NCBI GenBank assembly: GCA_040902585.1
Contig: JBBDXA010000205.1
Coordinates: forward strand, 1 to 16,295
Direction of reading: 5' to 3'
Source: JBBDXA01 sp040902585
GTDB lineage: Bacteria; Planctomycetota; Phycisphaerae; Phycisphaerales; Phycisphaeraceae
DNA: 16,295 nucleotides
Position 1 is the stretch's first letter. The number at the start of each line of letters is the position of its first letter. The translations under genes and the position numbers were made by a program. The notes under the pieces were generated by a model. That model had not been told where the DNA came from. It saw only the letters and a list, made by a program, of their open reading frames with translations, and ran no database searches. Positions 1 to 7,027 of the stretch are shown here, one piece after another.

Positions 1-6
1 GTCGGC

Positions 7-83
7 GGCCAAACGAACAACGGGCTTGGGGATGCATGGGTGGGCATTCGCAACCGCGGCGGATCGCCGCAGAATAGTCTCAG
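7..83 (+). repeat. 77-bp direct repeat, copy 1
   Basis: Bases 7-83 match 433-509 at 74 of 77 positions, at a constant offset of 426 with no gaps. The three differences are at 12/438, 26/452 and 33/459. The unit starts at GGCCA and ends at AGTCTCAG, and contains a small internal inverted repeat around GCGGCGGATCGCCGC. Copy 1 is not preceded by the hairpin arm that precedes copy 2, so either the duplication covered only this part or the rest was lost. There is no protein-coding reading. Confidence 0.9.
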
Positions 84-144
84 TGCGAATCAACATCGCC
101 CCGTCCTCTTGTTTTGTGTGTTGGTTGGGTTGCTCCAATTATTT

Positions 145-180
145 TGACCACGGATTTCACGGATGACACGGATCGGAATG
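145..180 (+). repeat. CACGGAT-type short repeat, left member of an inverted pair
   Basis: It reads TGACCACGGAT, followed by two more CACGGAT units at 9-bp spacing, then CGGAATG. The reverse complement of 551-585 starts with the same 11 bases and has the same three-unit layout. As recalled knowledge, simple repeats of this CACGGAT kind are scattered through intergenic DNA of planctomycetes and verrucomicrobia. Its last bases overlap the start of the element at 175-291. Confidence 0.8.
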
Positions 181-291
181 TTTATAAGGAAATAAGGAAA
201 GCAGGAATAAGGCGGGGAGCTTTCAGCTTTGAGCTATCAGCTATCAGCTACAAGTTCTATATATCCATTCCTCATTTCATTATTTCCTTAG
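175..291 (+). repeat. Palindromic mini-element, copy A, with AGCTATC heptamer core
   Basis: The left end (175-200) and right end (267-291) match, almost base for base, the two ends of a second element at 5507-5581 on the opposite strand. The middles are unrelated. The ends are rough inverted repeats of each other (AAGGAAATAAGGAAA against TTTCATTATTTCCTTAG), so the element can fold back. The centre of this copy holds a 7-bp tandem array at 218-250: AGCTTTC, AGCTTTG, AGCTATC twice, then AGCTA. It encodes no protein. It resembles a small non-autonomous repeat with conserved termini and a variable core; mobility is inferred only from the two copies. Confidence 0.7.
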
Positions 292-363
292 CACAATTGG
301 TTTGAAACCAGCGAGGCGTGGTCGGCACCTGACTTCGTGCTTCGGACCAGGTCCGTTCACCAA

Positions 364-436
364 GGCCAGTATGCACCGCCGCTGCATGGAAAGCCTCTGG
401 TTTGTCATGGCCATGCACCGGCGGTGCATACTGGCC
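364..436. repeat. Near-perfect inverted repeat, 26-bp arms, 21-bp loop
   Basis: Arm 364-389 and the reverse complement of arm 411-436 agree at 25 of 26 positions; both begin GGCCAGTATGCACCGCCG. Each arm also contains a smaller palindrome (ATGCACCG against CGGTGCAT), so the sequence could also fold as two smaller hairpins. There is no T-run on either side, so it is not an obvious intrinsic terminator. It looks like a REP/BIME-type element and abuts copy 2 of the 77-bp direct repeat. Confidence 0.85.
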
Positions 437-509
437 ATACGAACAACGGGCCTGGGGACGCATGGGTGGGCATTCGCAACCGCGGCGGATCGCCGCAGAA
501 TAGTCTCAG
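433..509 (+). repeat. 77-bp direct repeat, copy 2
   Basis: This is the second copy of the repeat at 7-83, with three mismatches. Its first four bases (GGCC) are also the end of the right arm of the hairpin at 364-436, so the two elements are fused. It is followed by unrelated sequence leading into the CACGGAT repeat at 551-585. Confidence 0.9.
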
Positions 510-550
510 AAAGCCGACGCACGCCTTCGCTGGATTAGTTCCTCATGTTT

Positions 551-585
551 GATTCCATCCGTGCCATCCGTGCCATCCGTGGTCA
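551..585 (-). repeat. CACGGAT-type short repeat, right member; supplies the SWIM gene stop codon
   Basis: On the minus strand it reads TGACCACGGAT, then GGCACGGAT twice, then GGAATC: three CACGGAT units at 9-bp spacing. It is the inverted partner of 145-180. Its first three bases (TGA, 583-585) are the stop codon of the SWIM zinc-finger gene, so the coding sequence ends exactly where the repeat begins. Confidence 0.8.
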
Positions 586-2298
586 CCGCCACCTGCCGCG
601 CAGGCCGCTGAACCACGAGTCCAGCAGGGCGCCTTTTGTTTCCTTTTCGCCGCCTTCGCTCATGCCCAGCAGCAGGCGATGCATCGCGATCATGTGCCGA
701 CATGGGCCGTTGCGGAAGCTGTACTTGAAATAGTGACTACACCCGCATTTGCCGCGCTTGATGCGGCCATCACCATCGATCATCACTTCGGGCTTCTGAT
801 TCTCGACCTGACCGATGAGCAGCACCGCGCCGCGGTCGAGTTCCTTCTTCTCCGTGATCTTCACGCGCTGCCAGCGCAGCAACTCCTTCGCGGCCACGAG
901 TTCGGGCGAGGGCGGCCCAAGCTGTTCTTCACCCAATGCCTGCGGCATGATCTGGCGGTAACGGTAGACGCCCGCGGAGAGATCGCGGATGACCTGCCCG
1001 CTATGCGCCAGGTGCCCGAGGCCGGCGAGGACTTCAGCGGGGTTGGCGCTGGTGTGCCGCGTGATGGTATCAAACGAGGCGGCGCGGTCGGCCTTGAGCA
1101 GGCGGGCGATCTGCTGAATCAGATCGGGCGAAGGCTCGGCGGGCGGGAGGATGAGATCGAGTGCGGAGCCTGCGGTCCAGTCGTTGGTCGTCCAGCCGGA
1201 GAGGCCGAGCGTGAGGCGCATCTCGCCCATCTGCGCGACCCAGAAGTGCGGCAGGCCGGTGCCCAGCAGATGCACGTCAAACTTTTCAGTCACGTGCAAC
1301 AGGCGCGCGAGCACGAGCAATCGCTGGCGACCCCACACGCGGATGGGCTCGACCGTCGGGCCATCGTAGACCGTGCCCAGCGATTCGATCACCGTGCCCC
1401 AAGGCTCGAGCACCAGGCGCGGCGGCTTGCCTTCATTGAGCTCAAAGCGAATCGCGCGCGGGCTGCTCTTAGCCTTGTTGCGCTTGAGCCAGACCAGCAG
1501 CGAGTACACCGCCTCGCGCGACAACGACACGCGCGTCGCGGGCAGCGCCATCGCCTGCTGCACCTGCATGAATCCCTTCAGCCAGCTTGGCGGCAGATCG
1601 ATCTTCTCTTCGCGGTAGTCGAGGTTGCCGGTCGTCGCCACTGCAAACCCGGCCGGGTCCACGCGGAAACGTGTCTCGCGATAGGAACGGAGCGACTGAA
1701 AGTTGTTGTACAGGTCCCACGAGTAGTCGACGTTGGTGGTGCCGAACTGAAGGTTGTCGCAGTGACCAAAAGCTTCATCGCGCGCGAGCGTGAGGCAGCC
1801 ATAGGTAGATTCATCGGCGGAAAAGCACTCGAAGAAGGCGACATCATCGGCGATGGTGATGACCGGATCGCAGGGCATCAGGCGACGCCAGAGTTCGATA
1901 TCGTTGTGGTAGAGATAGTTCGAGTATTTCTGCCGGGCTGCCCAGTAGTGCTTGCGGAGCTTGTTGTAGGTGCGCTCCAGGTCCTTGGGCACTTCAGAGC
2001 GGCGGGAGAGAATCTCCTCCTTCGCTTTCTTGTGCGTCTCGCGGCGAAGGGTTTCCACGCGGAGGCTCTCATTTTTCTTCCACTCATCGTACGCGCTCTT
2101 GTCGCGCGGCTGGAAGCGAAGGTCGCTGATCACGACATCGTGCAACGCTGACATCGCCTCGCGAAAACGCAGCGGCTGCTTGAGGGCAGCATCGAACGAC
2201 ACGGGCTCACGCGCCAGATTCGGCGCGAGATTCAGGAGCTGACCGCTGCCGATGGCGGAGAGGGCGCTGCGACCGAGGTAGGCAAGCTTGATGTTCAT
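583..2298 (-). CDS. SWIM zinc-finger family protein
   Basis: This is a 571-residue protein starting MNIKLAYLGR. The start is chosen because it overlaps the upstream gene's stop as ATGA (2295-2298) and has a GGAGGT ribosome binding site six bases upstream; the open frame extends 91 residues further but only as a shadow of the upstream gene. Near the C-terminus, C518-x-C520, C533 and H535 form the CxCx(n)CxH zinc ligands of a SWIM domain, a fold known for nucleic-acid or protein binding. Residues 408-450 resemble a winged-helix module, as in actinobacterial SWIM proteins. Residues 80-130 are charged and probably helical. It has no signal peptide, so it is cytoplasmic. The gene is co-translated with a HEAT-like protein. 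Its stop codon lies inside a CACGGAT repeat, so the last residues may be shortened or replaced. Its function is unknown. Confidence 0.88.
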   Translation of the reverse strand: MNIKLAYLGRSALSAIGSGQLLNLAPNLAREPVSFDAALKQPLRFREAMSALHDVVISDLRFQPRDKSAYDEWKKNESLRVETLRRETHKKAKEEILSRRSEVPKDLERTYNKLRKHYWAARQKYSNYLYHNDIELWRRLMPCDPVITIADDVAFFECFSADESTYGCLTLARDEAFGHCDNLQFGTTNVDYSWDLYNNFQSLRSYRETRFRVDPAGFAVATTGNLDYREEKIDLPPSWLKGFMQVQQAMALPATRVSLSREAVYSLLVWLKRNKAKSSPRAIRFELNEGKPPRLVLEPWGTVIESLGTVYDGPTVEPIRVWGRQRLLVLARLLHVTEKFDVHLLGTGLPHFWVAQMGEMRLTLGLSGWTTNDWTAGSALDLILPPAEPSPDLIQQIARLLKADRAASFDTITRHTSANPAEVLAGLGHLAHSGQVIRDLSAGVYRYRQIMPQALGEEQLGPPSPELVAAKELLRWQRVKITEKKELDRGAVLLIGQVENQKPEVMIDGDGRIKRGKCGCSHYFKYSFRNGPCRHMIAMHRLLLGMSEGGEKETKGALLDSWFSGLRGRWR

Positions 2299-4118
2299 GC
2301 CGCACCTCCGGCGAGCGAAGGCGCAAGCTGAAGTTCTGGCAGATGCTTCGCGACCGCCTCCGTCAGTGGCGGATGCTTTTCCACAGCCGAGACGATCGCG
2401 GCCAGCGCCGGTCGTACTTCCGCGGGACGAACGGAGCGCAGCGCCACGGCGAGAATCGGAAGGAGTGCCGCGGCCTTTGATGGATCGCGCGATACCGCGT
2501 CGCTGATCTGCCGGAGGGCCTTGGCCTTCTGCCGCCCGCCACGGTGAACGCTCAGCAGCACAGCCGCCCACACGGCGGTGAGGTCTACATTGGGCGCGCC
2601 CAGCAGTGAAGCGGTGTCCACATCGCGCCCCTGCATTTTCGCGCCGACCGCGCGATGTTCCAACAGATCAACGATCTTCAATCGCACATCATCGAACGGC
2701 GTTTCGAGCAGGCGGGACCAGAGCTGCGGATCGCCGTGCCCGCGCGTCGGCTTGCCGGCGGGTGTGGAAAGCAGCCAGTCCCACGCGCCTTGGCGAGTGG
2801 TGACGAGCAGGCTGTCGAAAAAGCGGATGACCCCATCGATGTCGTACGCATCATCGTTGCCGAGAATCGCCAGAGCCCACGCGGCTGCCTCCAGTCCCGT
2901 GGCAGCGCACTTGCCATCGGCGAGCGCGGCGATGGCTTCGCGGTCCGGGCCCGTCGCAATCGTTCGCTGCTTGAGGAAGCCGAGCCCCATGCGGGCGATC
3001 GGCGTTGACTCAGACCGCGCCAGCGCGAGGCAGTCCGCCAGGTCCAGTCGGCTGACCATCACATGTTTGCCCATCAGCTCGCAGATCGACGCGAGCGCGC
3101 CGTCGTTGGTCGTCTTCAAAAGGCGGAGCCAGGTTTCGATGGTGAGCTTTTCGATATCCGCGAGGTTTTCCAGAAGCTCCGCGCCGAACTGCTGCACATC
3201 GCCATCGGAATGATCGAGCAGCTTGACCAGTTCCTCCGGGGGCAGATTCTTCAATCGATCCGCGTGATGAGCGCGGAGCATCTGAATCGTCCAGATGCGA
3301 ACGAGGCGACTGCCCGCATCGCTCAGGAGCGACATCAAAGTGCCGCAGGCCGCCTGTTCCTTCCACAAATCTTCAAAGTACGGCGCAGGCGAAAGCTCGC
3401 CGATGGACCGCCCTTCTTTCAGGTGACAGCGCGTGGCGTTGAACTGAAGCGCCTCGTGCCGAAAGAAGCAGGCATGCACCAGGCCCCAGCTTTCGAGGAT
3501 GTGTTCACCCGCGCTCAGGACATCATCGTTGAAATGTTCGAGCGCGCCGGCTATGGCGGCGACGTAATCCTGAGGACGCCCAAAGCCCATGCGGCGAAAA
3601 TAACGCCAGGCGCGGCGACGCAGGTAATAGCGCGTGCGCAAGGAGAACAGCTTCGCTCCGCGCGGGACACGTACCGGCACGGTGTAAGGTCGGCCGCGCC
3701 AGTCCTTGTACTCGCGCGTGCTTTCCAGAGGCATCGTGTTGCGAGGCAGGTAGAGCGATTCTTCCGTCCACGACTCGCGCGTCTGCCAGTTGTAGCGATG
3801 TCGCGTACGGCGCTCGAACCGCACCAGCCGATCGAAGGCACGCAGAAACGCCCCCATCAGTTCATCATCACGCTGTTCCTCGGCATGCTTGAAAAGATGC
3901 TTCACCAGCGGCTGATGATCGAGGCAATCCAAAGGCTGCGCGAGGTAGGCGAAGATCTGCTCTTTGGCCCACGGACGCGAATCCTTCTTCCAGCGGTCCG
4001 CGAAGGCCGCCAGCCGCTTGTGCCCGCGAATAGCGCGCAGCGTTTCGAGGAATCGCGAATCCTGGTTCGCGAAATACTCGTCCAGCAGCAGTGAAGATGA
4101 ACCTTCGCCGGAAGCCAC
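2295..4118 (-). CDS. HEAT-like repeat protein, partner of the SWIM protein
   Basis: This is a 607-residue, mostly helical, cytoplasmic protein. I place the start at the GTG at 4116-4118 because AAGGGG lies about ten bases upstream and because a longer reading from a TTG at 4205 would start inside the -35 box of the promoter at 4177-4205. The N-terminal half has a basic, aromatic-rich section (residues 100-180, with many R, Y and W). The second half is a series of paired helices of HEAT/armadillo type, clearest at residues 292-345, with helical pairs continuing to the end. Such solenoids usually act as scaffolds. No catalytic motif is visible. The stop overlaps the SWIM start by four bases, indicating translational coupling and probably a shared complex. 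I recognise no characterised homologue; the HEAT assignment comes from the pattern only. Confidence 0.82.
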   Translation of the reverse strand: MASGEGSSSLLLDEYFANQDSRFLETLRAIRGHKRLAAFADRWKKDSRPWAKEQIFAYLAQPLDCLDHQPLVKHLFKHAEEQRDDELMGAFLRAFDRLVRFERRTRHRYNWQTRESWTEESLYLPRNTMPLESTREYKDWRGRPYTVPVRVPRGAKLFSLRTRYYLRRRAWRYFRRMGFGRPQDYVAAIAGALEHFNDDVLSAGEHILESWGLVHACFFRHEALQFNATRCHLKEGRSIGELSPAPYFEDLWKEQAACGTLMSLLSDAGSRLVRIWTIQMLRAHHADRLKNLPPEELVKLLDHSDGDVQQFGAELLENLADIEKLTIETWLRLLKTTNDGALASICELMGKHVMVSRLDLADCLALARSESTPIARMGLGFLKQRTIATGPDREAIAALADGKCAATGLEAAAWALAILGNDDAYDIDGVIRFFDSLLVTTRQGAWDWLLSTPAGKPTRGHGDPQLWSRLLETPFDDVRLKIVDLLEHRAVGAKMQGRDVDTASLLGAPNVDLTAVWAAVLLSVHRGGRQKAKALRQISDAVSRDPSKAAALLPILAVALRSVRPAEVRPALAAIVSAVEKHPPLTEAVAKHLPELQLAPSLAGGAA

Positions 4119-4176
4119 GTTAAAGTCACCCCTTATTGATCGAACGCGAAAAGGCGATCCCACCGAGACAGGCCGA

Positions 4177-4205
4177 AGGATAAACGGATGGCGCGAAGGC
4201 GTCAA
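4177..4205 (-). promoter_or_regulatory. Sigma70-type promoter of the HEAT/SWIM operon
   Basis: On the minus strand, TTGACG (4200-4205) and TATCCT (4177-4182) are separated by exactly 17 bases. This predicts transcription starting near 4170, with a leader of about 50 bases before the GTG start at 4118. It also explains why the reading frame should not be extended to 4205. No operator-like palindrome is obvious next to it. Confidence 0.6.
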
Positions 4206-4255
4206 TAGAAAAATGGTGTGGCTTGCGAAAAGGTGGTGTTTCAGTCCGCACTCGA

Positions 4256-4351
4256 TGGGTGGCTGGGGCTGGAGTCCGCGGAAGCCCCGGCCCGAATGGC
4301 CCTGTGCGCCCGACGGCCGGGCCTTCGCAAAGCCTCAGACCCAGCCACCCA
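4256..4351. repeat. Long hairpin-forming intergenic repeat
   Basis: The outer arms TGGGTGGCTGGG (4256-4267) and CCCAGCCACCCA (4340-4351) are perfect 12-bp inverted repeats. Inside them, the section around 4280-4296 (GAAGCCCCGGCCCG) is partly complementary to 4313-4328 (GGCCGGGCCTTCGC), so the whole 96 bases can form one long, imperfect stem. It lies between the DUF1080 gene stop (4388) and the HEAT/SWIM promoter, so it could act at the 3' end of the DUF1080 transcript, but there is no T-run. It may instead be one copy of a dispersed repeat. Confidence 0.65.
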
Positions 4352-4387
4352 ATTCAAACTTAGACACGACCCGCAAAAAGTGTTGCG

Positions 4388-5443
4388 TTACTTTTCGACA
4401 ATCCAGACATTGCGGTACTGAAGCGGGTTGCCGTGGCCTTGGAGACGGATGAGGCCGGGCGTGCCTTCGGGTTCCTGTCGTGCGCCGCCGGTCTTGCCGG
4501 TGATCTCGTACTTGTCGTGAACGAGCACACCGTTGAGTTTCAGAGTGATGATCGCGCCCTTGGTTTTCTTGCCCGCGGCGTCAACGGCCGCGTTGGTGAA
4601 ATCCACGTCATACGTCTGCCAGGAGAGCGGCGGATAGCACATGTTCACGAGGCTGTCCTGCTTGGAATAGATGCCGCCGCATTCGTTGTTCACGCCGTCG
4701 AGTCCGAAGGAATCGAGCACCTGCACTTCGTACATATCCACCTGGTAGAACCCACTGTTGCCCCGGCCCTGTCCGCGGCCTTCGGGCTTGAAGGGCAGCA
4801 TGAACTCCAGATGCATGGTGTAGCTATTGAACTTCCGCTTGGTGGTGATGTCCTGGCCATCGGTGTTGAGGAGCTTGGTTTTCGCATCGAGTCGCCCGCC
4901 GTTCCATTCATCTTTGCTCGTGCCATCGAAGAGAACAATCGCGCCGGTGGGCGGCTTGGCGCCGAGCGTGGAACTCTTGCGGATCGTCTTCTTCAGCGTC
5001 AGCGTCTTGCCGTCATCCGTCGAAAGCGTGAGCGTGCCATCGCTGATCACGCCGGTCCATGCCTTCTGGCCGACAGGTGGAAACTGCCGCGTCGCGCTGA
5101 ACTCAGCGGCACTGTTGCCCAGGTATTTCTTCTTGCCCTCCGCGGCCTTGAGCGCGACCTTTTCACCGTCAAGCGCGCCTTCGAGAAGAATCTTATTCTT
5201 GCCATCCCATCCGTCACCGGGCAGGCCGCCGGGCAGGACAACGACCTGGAACGCGCCGTTGCTCAGTGCGATGACCTGCGCGCCGATCTTTTCAGCGGTG
5301 TACTCGCCCTGCAATTTGAAGTCCACGGGCAGCTCCGGATCGTCGGCGCTGGTCCACGGGCTTTTCGCCTGCGCCAGCGCGGGAAGGATGGCGATGATGA
5401 GGATGAGCGAAAGTGAACGAAGGATTGAAGGCGAACGATGCAT
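4388..5443 (-). CDS. Secreted DUF1080 (3-keto-disaccharide hydrolase-type) protein
   Basis: This is a 351-residue protein with a Sec signal peptide: basic start, hydrophobic run at residues 11-24 and a likely cut after A26 (AQA/KS). Residues about 167-350 form a DUF1080 domain (PF06439), a concanavalin-like jelly roll. Typical elements are VLFDG (170-174), GNSGFY (228-233), YEVQVLDS (238-245), WQTYDV (275-280) and the closing LQGHGNPLQYRNVWI (334-348). Residues 27-160 are a beta-rich N-terminal region often seen before this domain in planctomycetes. Some DUF1080 members are assigned to 3-keto-glycoside hydrolysis; this protein's substrate is unknown. The ATG is preceded by GGAG at a spacing of seven bases. 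It follows the DUF1501 gene on the same strand after 143 bases that hold a repeat element, and is probably the last gene of that operon or has its own promoter. Confidence 0.92.
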   Translation of the reverse strand: MHRSPSILRSLSLILIIAILPALAQAKSPWTSADDPELPVDFKLQGEYTAEKIGAQVIALSNGAFQVVVLPGGLPGDGWDGKNKILLEGALDGEKVALKAAEGKKKYLGNSAAEFSATRQFPPVGQKAWTGVISDGTLTLSTDDGKTLTLKKTIRKSSTLGAKPPTGAIVLFDGTSKDEWNGGRLDAKTKLLNTDGQDITTKRKFNSYTMHLEFMLPFKPEGRGQGRGNSGFYQVDMYEVQVLDSFGLDGVNNECGGIYSKQDSLVNMCYPPLSWQTYDVDFTNAAVDAAGKKTKGAIITLKLNGVLVHDKYEITGKTGGARQEPEGTPGLIRLQGHGNPLQYRNVWIVEK

Positions 5444-5506
5444 GAGTAACTCCGTTGTTTAACCTATGACAATTGAACTCTAATTCCGCTCAAACAGAAT
5501 ACATTA

Positions 5507-5581
5507 CTAAGGAAATAATGAAATGAGGAATAGATTGATTTAGCTCTCGATTTCTTTTCCTCATTTCCTTATAAACACTCC
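5507..5581 (-). repeat. Palindromic mini-element, copy B, between the DUF1501 and DUF1080 genes
   Basis: Read on the minus strand, the left end (5556-5581, containing GTTTATAAGGAAATGAGGAA) and right end (5507-5532, containing TTCCTCATTTCATTATTTCC) match the ends of copy A at 175-291. The core is shorter and different. The two ends are imperfect inverted repeats and can form a stem. The element begins five bases beyond the DUF1501 stop, so it lies in the transcribed spacer and could affect mRNA processing or readthrough to the DUF1080 gene. Confidence 0.75.
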
Positions 5582-5586
5582 GAAAA

Positions 5587-7023
5587 TCACGCCAGCAGCT
5601 TGTGCGCCACTTCGCCCGCCACATCCGTCAGCCGGAACGCCCTGCCCTGGTACTTGTAGGTAAGCTGCTGGTGATCCATGCCGAGCAGGTGGAGGATGGT
5701 GGCGTGGAAATCGTTCACGTGCATGGGGTCTTCGGTGATGGTGTAGCCCATGTCATCGGTCTTGCCGTAGGTGGTGCCGCCCTTGACGCCGCCGCCGGCC
5801 AGCCAGGCGCAGAAGGCATCCTTATGATGATCGCGGCCGGCGTTGGTCGCCTTGCCGTCGCCGTCAGCGCCCTGCATCAGCGGGGTGCGGCCGAACTCGC
5901 CGCCCCAGACCACGAGCGTGTCGTCGAGCAGCCCGCGCTGTTTCAAATCCTTCACGAGGGCGGCCATCGGCTTATCCACCTGCTGCGTCTTGCGCGGCAG
6001 GTTGCCGAAGACGTTGCCGTGATGATCCCAGTCAGCATCGAAGAGCTGCACGAAGCGCACGCCGCGCTCGACGAGTCGTCGCGCGAGCAGACAGTTGTTG
6101 GCGAAGGAGGAGCGGCCGGGCTGGGCGCCGTACATATCGAGCACCGCCTTGGGCTCGCTGGAAAGATCAACAATGTCCGGCACGGAAAGCTGCATGCGGG
6201 CGGCCAGTTCATACTGCGACATGCGCGTGGCGATCTCCGGATCGCCGACGGCATCGAGTTGTTCCTGATTCAGCTTGTTGATCGAGTTGATCACGCGCTT
6301 TCGATCCGCATGCGACACGCCTTCGGGATTGGAAAGGAAGAGAACAGGATCGCCCGAAGAGCGAAACTCGGTGCCTTGATAAACGCTGGGAAGAAAACCG
6401 CTGCCCCACAGGGCGGTGCCTGCGCCGGCGAGAGCGCCGGTGACGAGGACGACGAAGGCGGGCACATCGCGGTTCTCGCTGCCCAGGCCGTAGGTGGCCC
6501 ATGATCCGATGCTGGGCCGACCGAGGCGACCGATGCCGGTCATCATGAAGAGCTGCGCGGGGCCATGGTTAAACTCTTCGGTGTGAAGGGATTTCACGAC
6601 GGCGATGTCATCGGCGACAGTGGCCAAGTGCGGGAGCAGTTCGGAGAGTTCGATGCCGCCCTTGCCGTGACGTTTGAAGTCGAAGCGCGTGCCGAGCAGG
6701 CGCGGGTGGCCGCGAATGAAGGCGAAGCGTTTGCCTTCAAAGAATTCCTTGGGGCACAGTTCACCGTTGTGCTTTTGCAGCTCGGGCTTGTAGTCGAACA
6801 GGTCCAGGTGCGAGGGCGCGCCGACCATGTGCATGTAGATGACGTTCTTGGCGCGCGGGGGAAAGTGCGCCTTCTTCGGCGCGAGGGCATCAGCCGCTTG
6901 CGGCTTAGCACCGAGCGCATGACCATTCAATAGCGAAGACAGCGCAATCGCGCCCAGCCCCACGCCGCCGTGCTGGAAGATCGCCCGGCGGGTCATCATG
7001 TTCTGCATCGCAGGATCAAACAT
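5587..7023 (-). CDS. DUF1501 family protein with twin-arginine signal
   Basis: This 478-residue protein has the alkaline-phosphatase/sulfatase-like DUF1501 fold (PF07394). The N-terminus has a Tat signal: TRRAIF at residues 11-16 followed by a hydrophobic stretch (19-32), implying folded export. Family landmarks are GAPSHLDLFDYKP (68-80), GRLGRPSIGSW (165-175), GGEFGRTP (374-381), the metal-site-like GRDHH (396-400) and the C-terminal VNDFHATILHLLGMDH (436-451). Its length is normal for the family. The start lies only four bases after the stop of the cytochrome/DUF1549 gene and has an AAGGG ribosome binding site, so the two are one transcription unit. DUF1501 and DUF1549/DUF1553 pairs are expanded in planctomycetes and presumably act together in the envelope, but no reaction has been proven. 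The tatA cluster nearby suits its export route. Confidence 0.93.
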   Translation of the reverse strand: MFDPAMQNMMTRRAIFQHGGVGLGAIALSSLLNGHALGAKPQAADALAPKKAHFPPRAKNVIYMHMVGAPSHLDLFDYKPELQKHNGELCPKEFFEGKRFAFIRGHPRLLGTRFDFKRHGKGGIELSELLPHLATVADDIAVVKSLHTEEFNHGPAQLFMMTGIGRLGRPSIGSWATYGLGSENRDVPAFVVLVTGALAGAGTALWGSGFLPSVYQGTEFRSSGDPVLFLSNPEGVSHADRKRVINSINKLNQEQLDAVGDPEIATRMSQYELAARMQLSVPDIVDLSSEPKAVLDMYGAQPGRSSFANNCLLARRLVERGVRFVQLFDADWDHHGNVFGNLPRKTQQVDKPMAALVKDLKQRGLLDDTLVVWGGEFGRTPLMQGADGDGKATNAGRDHHKDAFCAWLAGGGVKGGTTYGKTDDMGYTITEDPMHVNDFHATILHLLGMDHQQLTYKYQGRAFRLTDVAGEVAHKLLA

Positions 7024-7027
7024 TCAA

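Larger units (their letters stand above)
1..582. other. Repeat-rich intergenic region with no gene
   Basis: No credible coding sequence is present: the short open frames here overlap the repeats, lack ribosome binding sites and give low-complexity translations. Several repeats are layered in it: a 77-bp direct repeat pair (7-83 and 433-509), a CACGGAT-type inverted pair (145-180 and 551-585), a palindromic element with a 7-bp tandem core (175-291) and a near-perfect hairpin (364-436). The part from about 110 to 300 is much more AT-rich than its surroundings. It lies downstream of the minus-strand HEAT/SWIM operon, so it could supply that operon's 3' end, but I see no classical hairpin plus T-run terminator. 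Confidence 0.8.

Noticed and set aside
1..585. CRISPR array
   Set aside because: The repeats are too few, differ in type and orientation, and lack regular unique spacers; no cas gene is present.
679..2151. Long plus-strand open frame of 490 codons
   Set aside because: It lies wholly opposite the SWIM gene, has a biased R/A/E/H-rich composition and shows no domain. The minus strand has the SWIM zinc ligands, a ribosome binding site and an ATGA junction, so this is an antisense shadow.
3063..4094. Plus-strand open frame of 343 codons
   Set aside because: It is antisense to the HEAT-like gene, has no ribosome binding site or recognisable motif, and the minus-strand gene has a strong promoter and a coupled downstream partner.
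4119..4205. N-terminal extension of the HEAT-like gene to a TTG at 4205
   Set aside because: That TTG is part of a TTGACG -35 box with a 17-base spacer to TATCCT, and the GTG at 4118 has its own ribosome binding site.
4433..5416. Plus-strand open frame of 327 codons
   Set aside because: It is the complement of the DUF1080 gene, whose signal peptide and domain motifs are unmistakable.
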